Assembly: GCF_900110575.1 (NCBI RefSeq)
Contig: NZ_FOEF01000014.1
Location: 177,712 to 241,711, forward strand
Length of the DNA stretch: 64,000 nucleotides
Origin: Amycolatopsis saalfeldensis
Lineage (GTDB): Bacteria; Actinomycetota; Actinomycetes; Mycobacteriales; Pseudonocardiaceae
Reading direction: 5' to 3'
The translations under genes were made by a program, and so were the position numbers. Below the pieces are notes generated by a model. That model was not told the origin of the DNA. It ran no database searches and saw only the letters and a list, made by a program, of their open reading frames with translations. Shown piece after piece: positions 8,391 through 16,812 of the stretch; within the stretch, counting starts at the first letter, position 1, and each line of letters opens with the position of its first letter.

Positions 8391-9134
8391 TCAGTCGCGG
8401 CTGGGGCCGAAGCGTTCGGTGCGGATGGTGTGCGGGTCGTGGCCCAGCGCGAGCAGGATGTCGGCCACGGTTTCGACGAAGCCGGTCGGGCCGCAGACGT
8501 ACGTGGTCGGCCCGAAGTCCGCCGGCCAGGCCGCCGTGTTGAGCGTGGCGACGTTGATCCGGCGCGGGATGCCGGATTGGCCCTCGGGCAGCTCGCGTGT
8601 GTAGACGTACGTGACGTCCAGCCCCGCGACCGGGCGGCGGAGTTCCTCGGCGTAATACCGCTCGGCCGGCGTGCGCAGGGAGTAGACGAGCCGGAACAGC
8701 GCCTTGCTGCCCGCCGCGCGGCGGGCGCGGATCATCGCGATCAGCGGGACGATGCCGGAGCCGCCCGCGACCAGCAGGACGGGCGCCGGGTCGGCGGGGC
8801 GCCAGACGAACCAGCCGCCGACCGGGCCGCGGATCTCCACCGGGTCGCCGACCGCGTACCGGCCGGTGAGGTGTTCGGAGACCTCACCGCCGGGCACTCG
8901 CTGGACCGTCAGCTCCACCCGGTCACCGTCGGCCGGCGCGGCGAGGGAATAGCTGCGCTGCGCGGTGTAACCGTCCGCGGCGGTGAGCCGGACGTCCACG
9001 TGCTGGCCCGCGAGGTGGCCCGGCCAGCCGGGGATGTCGAAGACGAGCGTGCGGGCCGTCGGCGTCTCCGGCCGGGCCTCGGCGAGGCGGGCGACGCGCC
9101 ACGCTAATCGCCCTGATACCGCTGTTCCCGCCAT
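8391..9134 (-). CDS. FAD/NAD-binding ferredoxin-reductase-type oxidoreductase
   Basis: 247 residues. It has the FNR fold: FAD-binding RSYSLAAP (about residue 60), a nucleotide-binding GGSGIVPLIAM (about 125) and a C-terminal CGPTGFVE (about 210). No iron-sulfur domain follows. ATG at 9134 overlaps the end of the sulfite-oxidase-like gene by 31 bp, so the two are one transcript. In actinomycetes this pair recurs; the flavoprotein probably supplies or accepts electrons for the molybdenum enzyme. Partner assignment is from gene context. Confidence 0.8.
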   Translation of the reverse strand: MAGTAVSGRLAWRVARLAEARPETPTARTLVFDIPGWPGHLAGQHVDVRLTAADGYTAQRSYSLAAPADGDRVELTVQRVPGGEVSEHLTGRYAVGDPVEIRGPVGGWFVWRPADPAPVLLVAGGSGIVPLIAMIRARRAAGSKALFRLVYSLRTPAERYYAEELRRPVAGLDVTYVYTRELPEGQSGIPRRINVATLNTAAWPADFGPTTYVCGPTGFVETVADILLALGHDPHTIRTERFGPSRD

Positions 9135-9703
9135 GGGTCTCCGTAGTCGTGGTAGCCCGCAGTCTCCCAGAACCCCGGGTCGTCCTTGGTGGTGAGCTGC
9201 AGACCGCGCACCCACTTCGCCGACTTCCAGAAGTACAGGTGCGGCACCAGCAGCCGGGCGGGCCCGCCGTGCTCGGGCGTCAGCGGTTTGCCGTTGTACT
9301 CGTAGGCGACCCAGGCCTGGCCGTCGAGCAGGTCGGCCAGGGGCAGGTTCGTGGTGTAGCCGCCGTAGGAGCGGGCCATGACGTAGTCGGCGGAGGTGGT
9401 GAGGTCGCCGATGAGCGTCTCCACCCGCACGCCGCGCCAGCGGGTGTCCAGTTTGGACCACTGCGTGACACAGTGGATGTCCACAGTGAACTTCTCACTC
9501 GGCAGCGCGAGCAGCTCCCGCCAGGACCACGCCCGTTTCTCGCCGCTTTCCGTGACGACGGTGAACTCCCAGCCCTCCGTGCGGACCCGGGGGGTCGGAC
9601 CGGCGGACAGCACCGGGAAGTCCTGCGCGAGGTACTGTCCCGGCGGCAGCCGCGGGTCACCGCTGCGCGCGCGACCGGTGAACCCCGGCGTGACGACGCC
9701 CAT
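9104..9703 (-). CDS. Sulfite-oxidase-like molybdopterin oxidoreductase
   Basis: 199 residues, a single molybdopterin-binding SUOX/YedY-type domain. The molybdenum-ligating cysteine is seen in DIHCVTQWSKLDTRW (Cys78), followed by the conserved ARSYGGYTTNLPL and PARLLVPHLYFWKSAKW blocks. There is no Tat signal, so it is probably cytoplasmic. ATG at 9703 with AAAGGAGC upstream. Likely acts with the overlapping downstream FNR-type flavoprotein; the substrate (sulfoxide, sulfite or other) cannot be read from the sequence. Confidence 0.85.
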   Translation of the reverse strand: MGVVTPGFTGRARSGDPRLPPGQYLAQDFPVLSAGPTPRVRTEGWEFTVVTESGEKRAWSWRELLALPSEKFTVDIHCVTQWSKLDTRWRGVRVETLIGDLTTSADYVMARSYGGYTTNLPLADLLDGQAWVAYEYNGKPLTPEHGGPARLLVPHLYFWKSAKWVRGLQLTTKDDPGFWETAGYHDYGDPWREQRYQGD

Positions 9704-9737
9704 CCGGTGCTCCTTTCCCTTGCCCTCGCCGGAAAGC

Positions 9738-10358
9738 CTACCCGCGCACGTGCAGGCCGAGCGAGGTCACGAGCACCGTGGCCTGTTCCGGCGAGACGAT
9801 CGCCTCGGCCAGCTCCGCCTGCGTCGGGTCGAGCGAGGAGAGGTCGCTGCCGCGCAGCTCGGCGCGGGCGAGCTTGACGTTGCCCAGGTCCGCGCCCGAA
9901 AGGTCGACGTCGGAGAAAACGGCGTCGGTGCCGTCCGCCCAGGCGAGGTCGGCCTCCCGCATGCGCACCCGTTCGAACGTCACCCCGCGCAGATCGGCCC
10001 GCACCAGCCCGACGAACGACCAGTCTCCTCCGCTCACCTGCAACGGCCGCAGCGAACACTCCTCGAAGCGGCTGCCGACCAGCTTGCAGCCGGTGAACTC
10101 GGCGTCGAACAGGTTGCAGCGCTTGAAACTGCACCCGGTGAACGCCGACTGGAAGTGCCGAGACGCGTTGAACCGCACGTTGCCGAACACACAGTCGGTG
10201 AACGTCGCCCCGCGGGTGACCGACTCCGTGAGGTCGATCTCGTGGAATTCACACCGCACGAACCGCCGGCCGGTGAACTCCTCGCCGTACCAGTCCTCGC
10301 GCCGGAAGGTCCGTTCCTCCTGCACGGGCTCGGCTGGTTCCTGGGCGGCTTCGGGCAC
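9738..10358 (-). CDS. Pentapeptide-repeat protein
   Basis: 206 residues. From about residue 30 the A(D/N)Lxx-type pentapeptide rhythm is clear (for example CRFEECSLRPL-like and LSGADLGNVKLARAELRGSDL), giving the right-handed quadrilateral beta-helix of this family. The N-terminus is short and acidic, with no signal peptide. GTG start at 10358. Some family members (MfpA, Qnr) mimic DNA and protect gyrase from quinolones, but most have unknown roles, so no such function is claimed here. Stands alone, divergent from the next gene. Confidence 0.8.
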   Translation of the reverse strand: MPEAAQEPAEPVQEERTFRREDWYGEEFTGRRFVRCEFHEIDLTESVTRGATFTDCVFGNVRFNASRHFQSAFTGCSFKRCNLFDAEFTGCKLVGSRFEECSLRPLQVSGGDWSFVGLVRADLRGVTFERVRMREADLAWADGTDAVFSDVDLSGADLGNVKLARAELRGSDLSSLDPTQAELAEAIVSPEQATVLVTSLGLHVRG

Positions 10359-10464
10359 GGGATCAGCCTAACCGCCGGTGACGGGGAGCAAAACCACCCC
10401 GCCAATCGGCGCAACTTGCCGGGTGACGCGTTTCAGCGTCACCTCGCGGTGGAATTTCACCGGC

Positions 10465-10761
10465 ATGTCCAGATGGCGAGGCTCCACCAGAACCCACACC
10501 AGTGCTGCTCGAGTGATCACCGGAATAGGCGCGCTCTTCGCGTTCATCGAAGTGCTCTACCTGGTGATGCTGCTCGCCGGCGCCAACGCGGCGAACGGCT
10601 TCTTCGTTTTCATCCGATCATTGGCGGACCCGCTCGCGTTGTTCTGGCCGGGCCTGTTCCCGGTGTCCAACGCCGATCTGGCCGTGATCCTCAATTACGG
10701 CCTGGCCGCGGTGTTCTGGCTGGTGGTCAGCGGCATCGTCGCCCGGCTGGTCGGCCGGTGA
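10465..10761 (+). CDS. Small two-pass membrane protein
   Basis: 98 residues with two hydrophobic segments: VITGIGALFAFIEVLYLVML (about residues 17-36) and LNYGLAAVFWLVVSGIVARL (about 77-96). The loop contains FVFIRSLADPLALFWPGLF. This resembles the small YggT-like membrane proteins of actinomycetes. The frame is open upstream to 10378; ATG at 10465 was preferred because it gives a short basic N-terminus before the first segment. Function unknown. Confidence 0.6.
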   Translation: MSRWRGSTRTHTSAARVITGIGALFAFIEVLYLVMLLAGANAANGFFVFIRSLADPLALFWPGLFPVSNADLAVILNYGLAAVFWLVVSGIVARLVGR

Positions 10762-10807
10762 CGGTGATCTCGGCGCCGCCCCGGTAGAAACGCCATACGA
10801 TGGCCGG

Positions 10808-11617
10808 ATGACCGAAGGCCGAAGGTTCGGCGGCTTGCCGTTCGAGGGGCTGGTGCCGTGGACGGAGCTGGCGGGCCTCGCGGCCGCCGGGCGCTCGCTC
10901 GTGCCGGACGTGCCCGCCGCGCTCGCGCGCACCGTCACCGAGCAGCTCATCGGCAGGCGCCTGACCGCCACGGTGGACGGCGCCGAGATGGCCCTCACCC
11001 TCACCGAACTCGACTACCCCGCGGACTCCCTGCGGCTGGCGACCGGCCGGATCGGCGACGTCCGCATCGTGGCCGAGAACATCGACTGGCCCGGGACCCC
11101 GCCGCTCGCCTTGCGCCGGGTGGTCGTGCTGGCGAAGGACGTGCGGGTGCGCAGCCTGCCCACGCCGTCGGTGATCCCGGCCGAGGTGGGGCTGGAGATC
11201 TTCGTCGACGGGGACGTGGTCCGGGAACGGGTGGCGGCGCTGCGCCCCGGGATCGTCGCCACGCCGCACCACGACGGGCTGCGGCTGCGCTCGACGCGGC
11301 GTCCCGCGTGGGGGCACCTGACTCTGCTGCCCACAGTGGCAGCTGACACAGTGGTGCTGACGCCGACCACCCTCCACATCGGACGGTGGAAGTTCCGCGC
11401 GCCGAAACGGATCCGGCCGATCGTGCTGCCTCTGCCGGAGCTGCCGAAGGGGTTGCGGCTGAACGGGGTTCGCGCCGCCGAAGGCGAACTGGTGCTGGAC
11501 ACCGTCGCGGACGAGTGGCCCGAGCGACTCGCCCGCATCCCGCTCGGTGATCTGCTGAGCTGGCTGACCACGGCGGCACGGACCTTGACCCTGCCTCGGC
11601 TCGGCCCCCGTTCGTGA
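10808..11617 (+). CDS. LmeA-like (DUF2993-type) lipid-binding protein
   Basis: 269 residues. A beta-rich layout with the C-terminal LPELPKGLRLNGVRAAEGEL followed by a short helical tail is reminiscent of actinobacterial LmeA/DUF2993 proteins, which bind phospholipid and act in mannan/lipid envelope assembly. No clear signal peptide is present, unlike periplasmic LmeA, so the family call is tentative. Its TGA overlaps the GTG start of the SDR gene (GTGA), so both are co-translated. Confidence 0.5.
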   Translation: MTEGRRFGGLPFEGLVPWTELAGLAAAGRSLVPDVPAALARTVTEQLIGRRLTATVDGAEMALTLTELDYPADSLRLATGRIGDVRIVAENIDWPGTPPLALRRVVVLAKDVRVRSLPTPSVIPAEVGLEIFVDGDVVRERVAALRPGIVATPHHDGLRLRSTRRPAWGHLTLLPTVAADTVVLTPTTLHIGRWKFRAPKRIRPIVLPLPELPKGLRLNGVRAAEGELVLDTVADEWPERLARIPLGDLLSWLTTAARTLTLPRLGPRS

Positions 11618-12399
11618 CCCGGTCTGAGCCACCGCAGCGGGCTGCCCTGGCCGGCAAGGTCGTGCTGGTGGTCGGCGCCACCTCCGGGATCGGCGCCGCG
11701 GTGGCGCGGCGCGTGGCCGCGGAGGGAGCGGCGGTCGTCGCGGCCGGGCGGCGCACCGGACTCGGCGAACACCTCGTCACGGAGATCCGCGCCGCCGGCG
11801 GCGAAGCGCTGTTCATCACCTGCGACGCGACCGTGGAAGACAACGTGGCCGCTGCCGTGGAAGCCGCTCGTGCCACCTTCGGCCGGCTCCACGGCGCGGT
11901 CAACAACGCCGGCGGTGTCGTCGCCACCGGGCCGCTCGACCAGGTCTCCGGCCGAGCCTGGCACGAGGAGCTGGAGCTGAACCTGACCACCGCGTTCTAC
12001 GGGCTCAAACACCAGATCCCGGCGATCGGCGCGAGCGGCGGCGGGTCCATCGTCACCAACGCCTCGACTGCCGGCGTGGCCGCCGTGCCGGGCCTGGGCC
12101 CCTACACCGCCGCGAAGCACGGCGTCGTCGGCCTGAGCAAGTCCGCGGCGCTGGAATGCGCCGACCGCGGCGTGCGGGTCAACACCCTGGTGACGGGCAA
12201 CGTCGACACGCCGCTGTACCGCCGGCTGCTCGGTGCTTCCCCGCAGCAGCCCAGCACCGAACTCGACGCGCCCAACCCCACCGGCCGCGTCGCCACCCCG
12301 GACGAGATCGCCGGGCTCGTCGCCTTCCTGCTCAGCGACGCCGCCTCCTTCATCACCGGCGCCGCGTTGCCCATTGATGGCGGGGAAACTGCCCGATAG
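11614..12399 (+). CDS. Short-chain dehydrogenase/reductase (SDR)
   Basis: 261 residues, classical SDR. The cofactor motif is VVGATSGIGAA (about residues 19-29), then the structural motif NNAGG, the active-site Ser in SIVTNASTAG, and the catalytic YxxxK pair as YTAAKHG. The C-terminus ends FITGAALPIDGGE. The GTG start overlaps the stop of the LmeA-like gene. NAD(P)-dependent oxidoreductase; substrate unknown. Confidence 0.9.
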   Translation: MTRSEPPQRAALAGKVVLVVGATSGIGAAVARRVAAEGAAVVAAGRRTGLGEHLVTEIRAAGGEALFITCDATVEDNVAAAVEAARATFGRLHGAVNNAGGVVATGPLDQVSGRAWHEELELNLTTAFYGLKHQIPAIGASGGGSIVTNASTAGVAAVPGLGPYTAAKHGVVGLSKSAALECADRGVRVNTLVTGNVDTPLYRRLLGASPQQPSTELDAPNPTGRVATPDEIAGLVAFLLSDAASFITGAALPIDGGETAR

Positions 12400-12572
12400 T
12401 CGGTAGTAGCACGCGCTGAAACAGCGAGGAATCGGCCATCCGGCCGATAAATGCGCCCCCTCCAGCCAGGTTTCCCACCGCCTGGCCGGAATCCGGCGGC
12501 TCATCGGTCGATCCCCCGCGACGCCGTCCTGAATAGCTTCGGATCGCCCACATTGCCGGCGGAGGTGGCCCG

Positions 12573-13466
12573 TTGCTGAAACATCCAGGACAGCTGAAGG
12601 TGCGCGTGGGGATCGCCGCGCTCATCGTCGTGATCGGTGTGGTCACCGCGATCGCCCTGAACAGCGGATCCGCGAGCAGTCAGTGGACGGCCGCGTGCAG
12701 CTCGGCTCCCACCGAGGCCGGGGACAAGCCGGAAAGCGCTGTCACCGAAGCCAGGGAAGCGTTGCTGAGCAAGGGAAAGGACCCCCGGCTCGAACTCGAG
12801 CTCGTCGATCTGGACGCGTGCGCGGTGAGGCTGAGCTGGAAGGCCGATCAGCCGCAGCCCACCGCGTCCGTGGTCAAGCTGCTCATCGCGCTCGACCTGA
12901 TCGACCGGTCCGGGCTGCCCGAGGGCAGCGAGGCCACGGACCTCCACACCATGCTCGCAGCCAGCGACGACCACATCGCCAGCCGCCTGTGGCTGCAGGA
13001 CGGCGGCCCGGCGATTGTCCAGCGGCAGGCCAAAAAGCTGGGGCTCACGCACACCTCGCCCCCGGCCGACACCGGCCAGTGGGGCTCCACCCGGATGTCG
13101 CCCGCCGACGTCATCACCGTCTACCGGCACATCACCGCGGAGCTGCCCGAAGACGAACGCGACTTCATCACCGAGGCCATGGAAAGCGCCCCACGCAACG
13201 CCGCCGACGGTTTCGACCAGCACTTCGGGATCCCGCGCGCCTTCCCGGGCGCGGACTGGGCGGTGAAACAGGGCTGGGGCAGCTCCGACGGCCGTCGCGT
13301 GCTCAACACCACCGGCCTGGTCCGGACCGGCTCCCGGACCTTCGCCCTCGCGGTCATGGCCACCTGGGACGACAGCATCGACTGGGCCACCGCCACCACC
13401 GCGCTCACCGCGGCCACCAGCACGCTGAAAAGCCGGCTCACCGCCGGCGGCAGCCTGCTGCGGTGA
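12573..13466 (+). CDS. Membrane-anchored serine hydrolase of beta-lactamase/PBP fold
   Basis: 297 residues. An N-terminal membrane anchor (VGIAALIVVIGVVTAIAL, residues 12-29) precedes an extracytoplasmic domain. The SxxK motif is SVVK near residues 98-101 (PTASVVKLLIALDL). KQGWGSSDG near residue 230 lies where the K(T/S)G motif is expected. No clear S/Y-x-N motif was found. TTG start with GGAGGTGG 5 nt upstream. Likely acts outside the membrane on peptidoglycan-type or other acyl substrates. Activity is uncertain because the second and third motifs are atypical. Confidence 0.65.
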   Translation: MLKHPGQLKVRVGIAALIVVIGVVTAIALNSGSASSQWTAACSSAPTEAGDKPESAVTEAREALLSKGKDPRLELELVDLDACAVRLSWKADQPQPTASVVKLLIALDLIDRSGLPEGSEATDLHTMLAASDDHIASRLWLQDGGPAIVQRQAKKLGLTHTSPPADTGQWGSTRMSPADVITVYRHITAELPEDERDFITEAMESAPRNAADGFDQHFGIPRAFPGADWAVKQGWGSSDGRRVLNTTGLVRTGSRTFALAVMATWDDSIDWATATTALTAATSTLKSRLTAGGSLLR

Positions 13467-13478
13467 CCGGGAGCCGGA

Positions 13479-14060
13479 TCAGTCCTGGTCCCGGTCCCGC
13501 AGGTACCGGGTGTGGTCCGCCTGCCGGTTGACCTCCGTGGCGTAGACCTGCTCCGCCAGCCGGTCCGCCTGGCCGGACAGCAGTTCGAGCTGGGTCAGCA
13601 GCTCCGCGGCCGCGGCGGGACGGCGCGCGGCGAACCAGCGCGGCAGGTTCAGGTAGCCCTCGACCGACAGCGGCAGGTCCGTGCGCGCCAGCAGCAGCAC
13701 CCGGTGCCGGAGGCCGGCGTCCGCGATGGGGTGCCCAAGCAGGTCGTCCAGCACCTCCACGACGTGCCGGACACTGTCCACAGCGGACTCCGGCAGCCGG
13801 CCGGCGTGCGTCGAAACCGTTTGCGCCAACGCGGCCAGCGACGTCCGCAGCTCGGCCGCCTCCGCCGCCGGGTCGGCGACCAGCCGCACCCGCTCCGGCG
13901 GCGCGAGCAGCGCGCCCGCCGCGTACAGCACGACCACGACCAGCGGCCAGATCGCCCCGACGACGCCCGTCAGGTACAGCACGAGCCCGATCAGGCCGCC
14001 GACGCACCCGGCCAGGTTCTTCGCCGAACCCAGCCAACGCCCGAGCCGCGATCGGCTCAC
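13479..14060 (-). CDS. Small membrane protein of the TelA operon
   Basis: 193 residues. Two adjacent hydrophobic segments (about residues 15-35 and 38-52; CVGGLIGLVLYLTGVVGAIW and LVVVVLYAAGALL) form a hairpin. A cytoplasmic helical domain of about 140 residues follows. Its start overlaps the stop of the VWA/substrate-binding gene by 4 bp, making it the last gene of a four-gene operon with TelA. The same kind of membrane protein may anchor TelA at the membrane; this is context inference only. Confidence 0.65.
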   Translation of the reverse strand: MSRSRLGRWLGSAKNLAGCVGGLIGLVLYLTGVVGAIWPLVVVVLYAAGALLAPPERVRLVADPAAEAAELRTSLAALAQTVSTHAGRLPESAVDSVRHVVEVLDDLLGHPIADAGLRHRVLLLARTDLPLSVEGYLNLPRWFAARRPAAAAELLTQLELLSGQADRLAEQVYATEVNRQADHTRYLRDRDQD

Positions 14061-15676
14061 TGGTAGCCGCGAATCTCCTGGAACACACTGGACAGCTGCG
14101 TGTTCCTGGCGTCGAAGACCTTGCCGCCGGTCATGGTCGCGACCTGCGTGAGCTCGTCGCCACTGCCTTCCCCGAACAGCACCGTGAAGACCGGCACCTG
14201 GCGCATCGCGGCGGGCAGCGCACCGAACGTGGAACGGAACGACGAGAGGTTCCCGCCGTTCTCGTTCTCACCGTCGGTCATCAGCACGATCGAGGTGAAC
14301 CGGTCCGGGTCCTTGGCGGCCAACGGCTCCATCACCTGGTACGCGCGTTGGAGGCTGTCGTAGATCGCCGTGCCCCCGCCCGCTTGCAGTCCTTCGGCGA
14401 ACGCCTTGATCTTCGCCAGCTCCGCCTCCGGCCCCTGCTCCGGCACGGTGAACGTCCGCGGCGCCTGTGGCCCGGTGTTGAACGGCAGCATCGTCACCTC
14501 CTCCCGGCTGCGGAACTGCCGGTACCGCCCCACCAGGGAGTTGTCCGCGCCGGTCAGGCCGACCAGCGCCGAGCGCAGCGCTTCGATCCGGTCGCCCTCC
14601 ATCGAGCCGGACGTGTCCAGCAGGTACAGCGTGCGCGACGGGCGGCGGATCTTGTTGAAGTAGGCCGAAAGCAGCGCGTCGACGGCCTGCTGGGTGGCCG
14701 GGAACGGCAGCTCCACCAGGTCCCGCGGCACGAACTGCGGCCCGGGCGCGACGCCGGGCACCACCGGCCGCCGCTGGGTGGTGTCCATGATGCGGCGCTG
14801 GGCGTCCGGCGTGCGCAGGTAGTCGGTGAGCCGCTGGTGCGCCCCGCGCGCGTCGTCGCCGGCGCTGGTCAGCAGGGTGAGCGGGTAGTCGGCGGTGACG
14901 ACGCCGTCGCTGGGGTAGATCAGCTTCATCGGCTCGGGCAGCTTGCCCGCGGCGTTCATCGACAGCAGCACCGACTCGTAGTTGATCAGCCCGTCCACCT
15001 TCTGCCCGGGGTCCTGACCGGTCGCGCGCCGCTGGTAGGCGTCCGAAAGCCAGCCCGACGAGCCGGCGGACATCGCCTGCGCGCTGAAGAACTGCGTGAG
15101 CTGCGGCGTCACCGCGGCGATCTGCTGCGCGTCGACGGCCGTGCCGGAATGCGCCAGCGCGGACGCGACGCCGACCAGCGCGGAGAAGCCCGAGTTGGAC
15201 GCGGAAGGGTCAGTCATGCCGTAGCTGAACTCCTTCTTGCCCGCCGCCGCGGCGATCTCGCCCCAGCTGACCGGCCGCGAGTCCCAGCCGAGCCGTTGCG
15301 CGGCGGAGCGGGCCAGCCCCAGCACCACGGGCGAGCTCATGATCTTGACCTGGTTCCCCAGCCGTTTCGCCGCGTCGGGAATGCCTGCGGGGTAACGGTT
15401 CGAGGAGAACCACACGGCGTCGTAGTGGCCGTCGAGGCTGCCGTTCGCGAGTGACTGGGTGCCCTCGAGCGTGCCGGTGAAGGTGAGCTTGACCTTGACG
15501 CCGGTGGCCTTCTCCGCCGCGTCGAGCACCGGCTGCAGGTCCGCCAGCTCGCTGCCTGCGAGCACGCGCAACGTGCCCGGTTCGGGCGGGCCCGCCGGCT
15601 CCGCCGAATCCGGCGTCGACGAGCACCCGGCCAGCGCCAGCAACGCCGCCAGCCCCAGCACGGCCAGGTTCTTCAC
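14057..15676 (-). CDS. Lipoprotein fusing a solute-binding domain to a VWA domain
   Basis: 539 residues. The signal peptide ends in a lipobox (LLALAGCSS, Cys about residue 18). A periplasmic-binding-protein-like domain follows (TLRVLAGSELADLQPVLDAA to about residue 330). A C-terminal von Willebrand A domain carries the MIDAS sequence LLDTSGSM near residue 353. The protein is thus tethered outside the membrane, able to bind a ligand and a metal-dependent partner. Starts 4 bp inside the end of telA and overlaps the membrane-protein gene downstream. Confidence 0.8.
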   Translation of the reverse strand: MKNLAVLGLAALLALAGCSSTPDSAEPAGPPEPGTLRVLAGSELADLQPVLDAAEKATGVKVKLTFTGTLEGTQSLANGSLDGHYDAVWFSSNRYPAGIPDAAKRLGNQVKIMSSPVVLGLARSAAQRLGWDSRPVSWGEIAAAAGKKEFSYGMTDPSASNSGFSALVGVASALAHSGTAVDAQQIAAVTPQLTQFFSAQAMSAGSSGWLSDAYQRRATGQDPGQKVDGLINYESVLLSMNAAGKLPEPMKLIYPSDGVVTADYPLTLLTSAGDDARGAHQRLTDYLRTPDAQRRIMDTTQRRPVVPGVAPGPQFVPRDLVELPFPATQQAVDALLSAYFNKIRRPSRTLYLLDTSGSMEGDRIEALRSALVGLTGADNSLVGRYRQFRSREEVTMLPFNTGPQAPRTFTVPEQGPEAELAKIKAFAEGLQAGGGTAIYDSLQRAYQVMEPLAAKDPDRFTSIVLMTDGENENGGNLSSFRSTFGALPAAMRQVPVFTVLFGEGSGDELTQVATMTGGKVFDARNTQLSSVFQEIRGYQ

Positions 15677-16812
15677 AGCTCCCCCTCGTGGCTGCGGCGC
15701 AGCCGGTCCTCCGCGCGGTGCAGCTCCCCGCCCAAAGACTCCACAGTGGACGCCATGGTCCGCACCGCCTCGGCCTTGAAGCCGTCGATCGCGTCCATGG
15801 CGGCGTAAATCCGGTCGAACGAGTCACGCAGCGTTTCGACGGCGACGGCGGGCGAGCTGGCCGCCCGGCGGATCTCCGCGCTCTGCGACTCAAGCAGCGT
15901 GGCGTTCGCGCGCAGCAGTCCCTCGGTGGTGGATTGCAGCGCGGCGACCTCGTCGAGCACGTCGCGCTGCCCGGCCAGCGCGGAACTCACCAGCAACGCG
16001 ACGCGCAGCGCCGAAACCGTTGTGGACACCGCCCGCTCGACGCCGCGGATCAGCTCGTCGTTGGTGCGCCGCACCAGGTCCAGCGCGAGGTAGCCCTGCG
16101 CGCTCACGGCGAGCTGGGTGAGGACGTCCTGGTGCCGCTGCCGGATCGGGTACAGCACGTCGGCGCGCAAAGCGTTGGCGCGTAAGGGATCGGTCAGGTC
16201 GAACACACTCGCCTGCCGTTCGACCGCGGCGTCGACGGCTTCCGCGAACGCGGCCGCCTCGGCCAGCTTGCCGAGCGTGGCCCACAGGCGCTCCCGCTCC
16301 CCCTTGAGCACGGCGTTGTCCCGGCGCAGCCCGTCCTGGCGCGTGCGCAGGTCCCCGACCAGCGCGTTCACCGGTTCGTTCGCCGCGCGGTACCGGTCCA
16401 GCGCGCGTCTGGCGCCGGCCGCGGCCGGGAACAGGCCGAGCAGCTTGCGCCCGGTCAGCGGCAGCTTCGCCGGGTCCAGCTCGGCCACCGTGCGGCGCAG
16501 GTCCGCGAGGCTGGTCGTCACCCGCTCCTGCGGTGAGGACGCCGACTCCAGCGCCCGCGTCGAACGGTCCAGCATCGTCCCGGCGACCGCGGCCGCCGCG
16601 CGCATGTCCGCCTCGCCGACGGCGAGCAGCTCGTCGAGCAGCGTGGTGAACTCCGGCGAGTGGACGTCCAGCGCCTCCAGCCGGGCCGCGAACCCGGCCG
16701 CGCGAGCGGAGATTTCCGCCCGCCGGTCGTCACCGAGCGCGATCAGGCCGGCCGCGCGTTCGACCGGCACCGCGTGGACCGCCTCGGGCGCAGTCAGGGT
16801 GAAGTCCTCCAT
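15673..16812 (-). CDS. telA: TelA-family toxic-anion-resistance protein
   Basis: 379 residues, almost all helical, matching TelA (about 380 residues) along its length; examples are the LPLTGRKLLGLFPAA and VLYPIRQRHQDVLTQLAVSAQGYLAL blocks. TelA proteins are cytoplasmic coiled-coil-like factors linked to tellurite and general envelope stress. Start overlaps the end of the upstream anchored binding protein by 1 bp; end overlaps the VWA lipoprotein gene by 4 bp. No terD/terC genes are visible nearby, so the resistance phenotype should not be assumed. Confidence 0.85.
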   Translation of the reverse strand: MEDFTLTAPEAVHAVPVERAAGLIALGDDRRAEISARAAGFAARLEALDVHSPEFTTLLDELLAVGEADMRAAAAVAGTMLDRSTRALESASSPQERVTTSLADLRRTVAELDPAKLPLTGRKLLGLFPAAAGARRALDRYRAANEPVNALVGDLRTRQDGLRRDNAVLKGERERLWATLGKLAEAAAFAEAVDAAVERQASVFDLTDPLRANALRADVLYPIRQRHQDVLTQLAVSAQGYLALDLVRRTNDELIRGVERAVSTTVSALRVALLVSSALAGQRDVLDEVAALQSTTEGLLRANATLLESQSAEIRRAASSPAVAVETLRDSFDRIYAAMDAIDGFKAEAVRTMASTVESLGGELHRAEDRLRRSHEGEL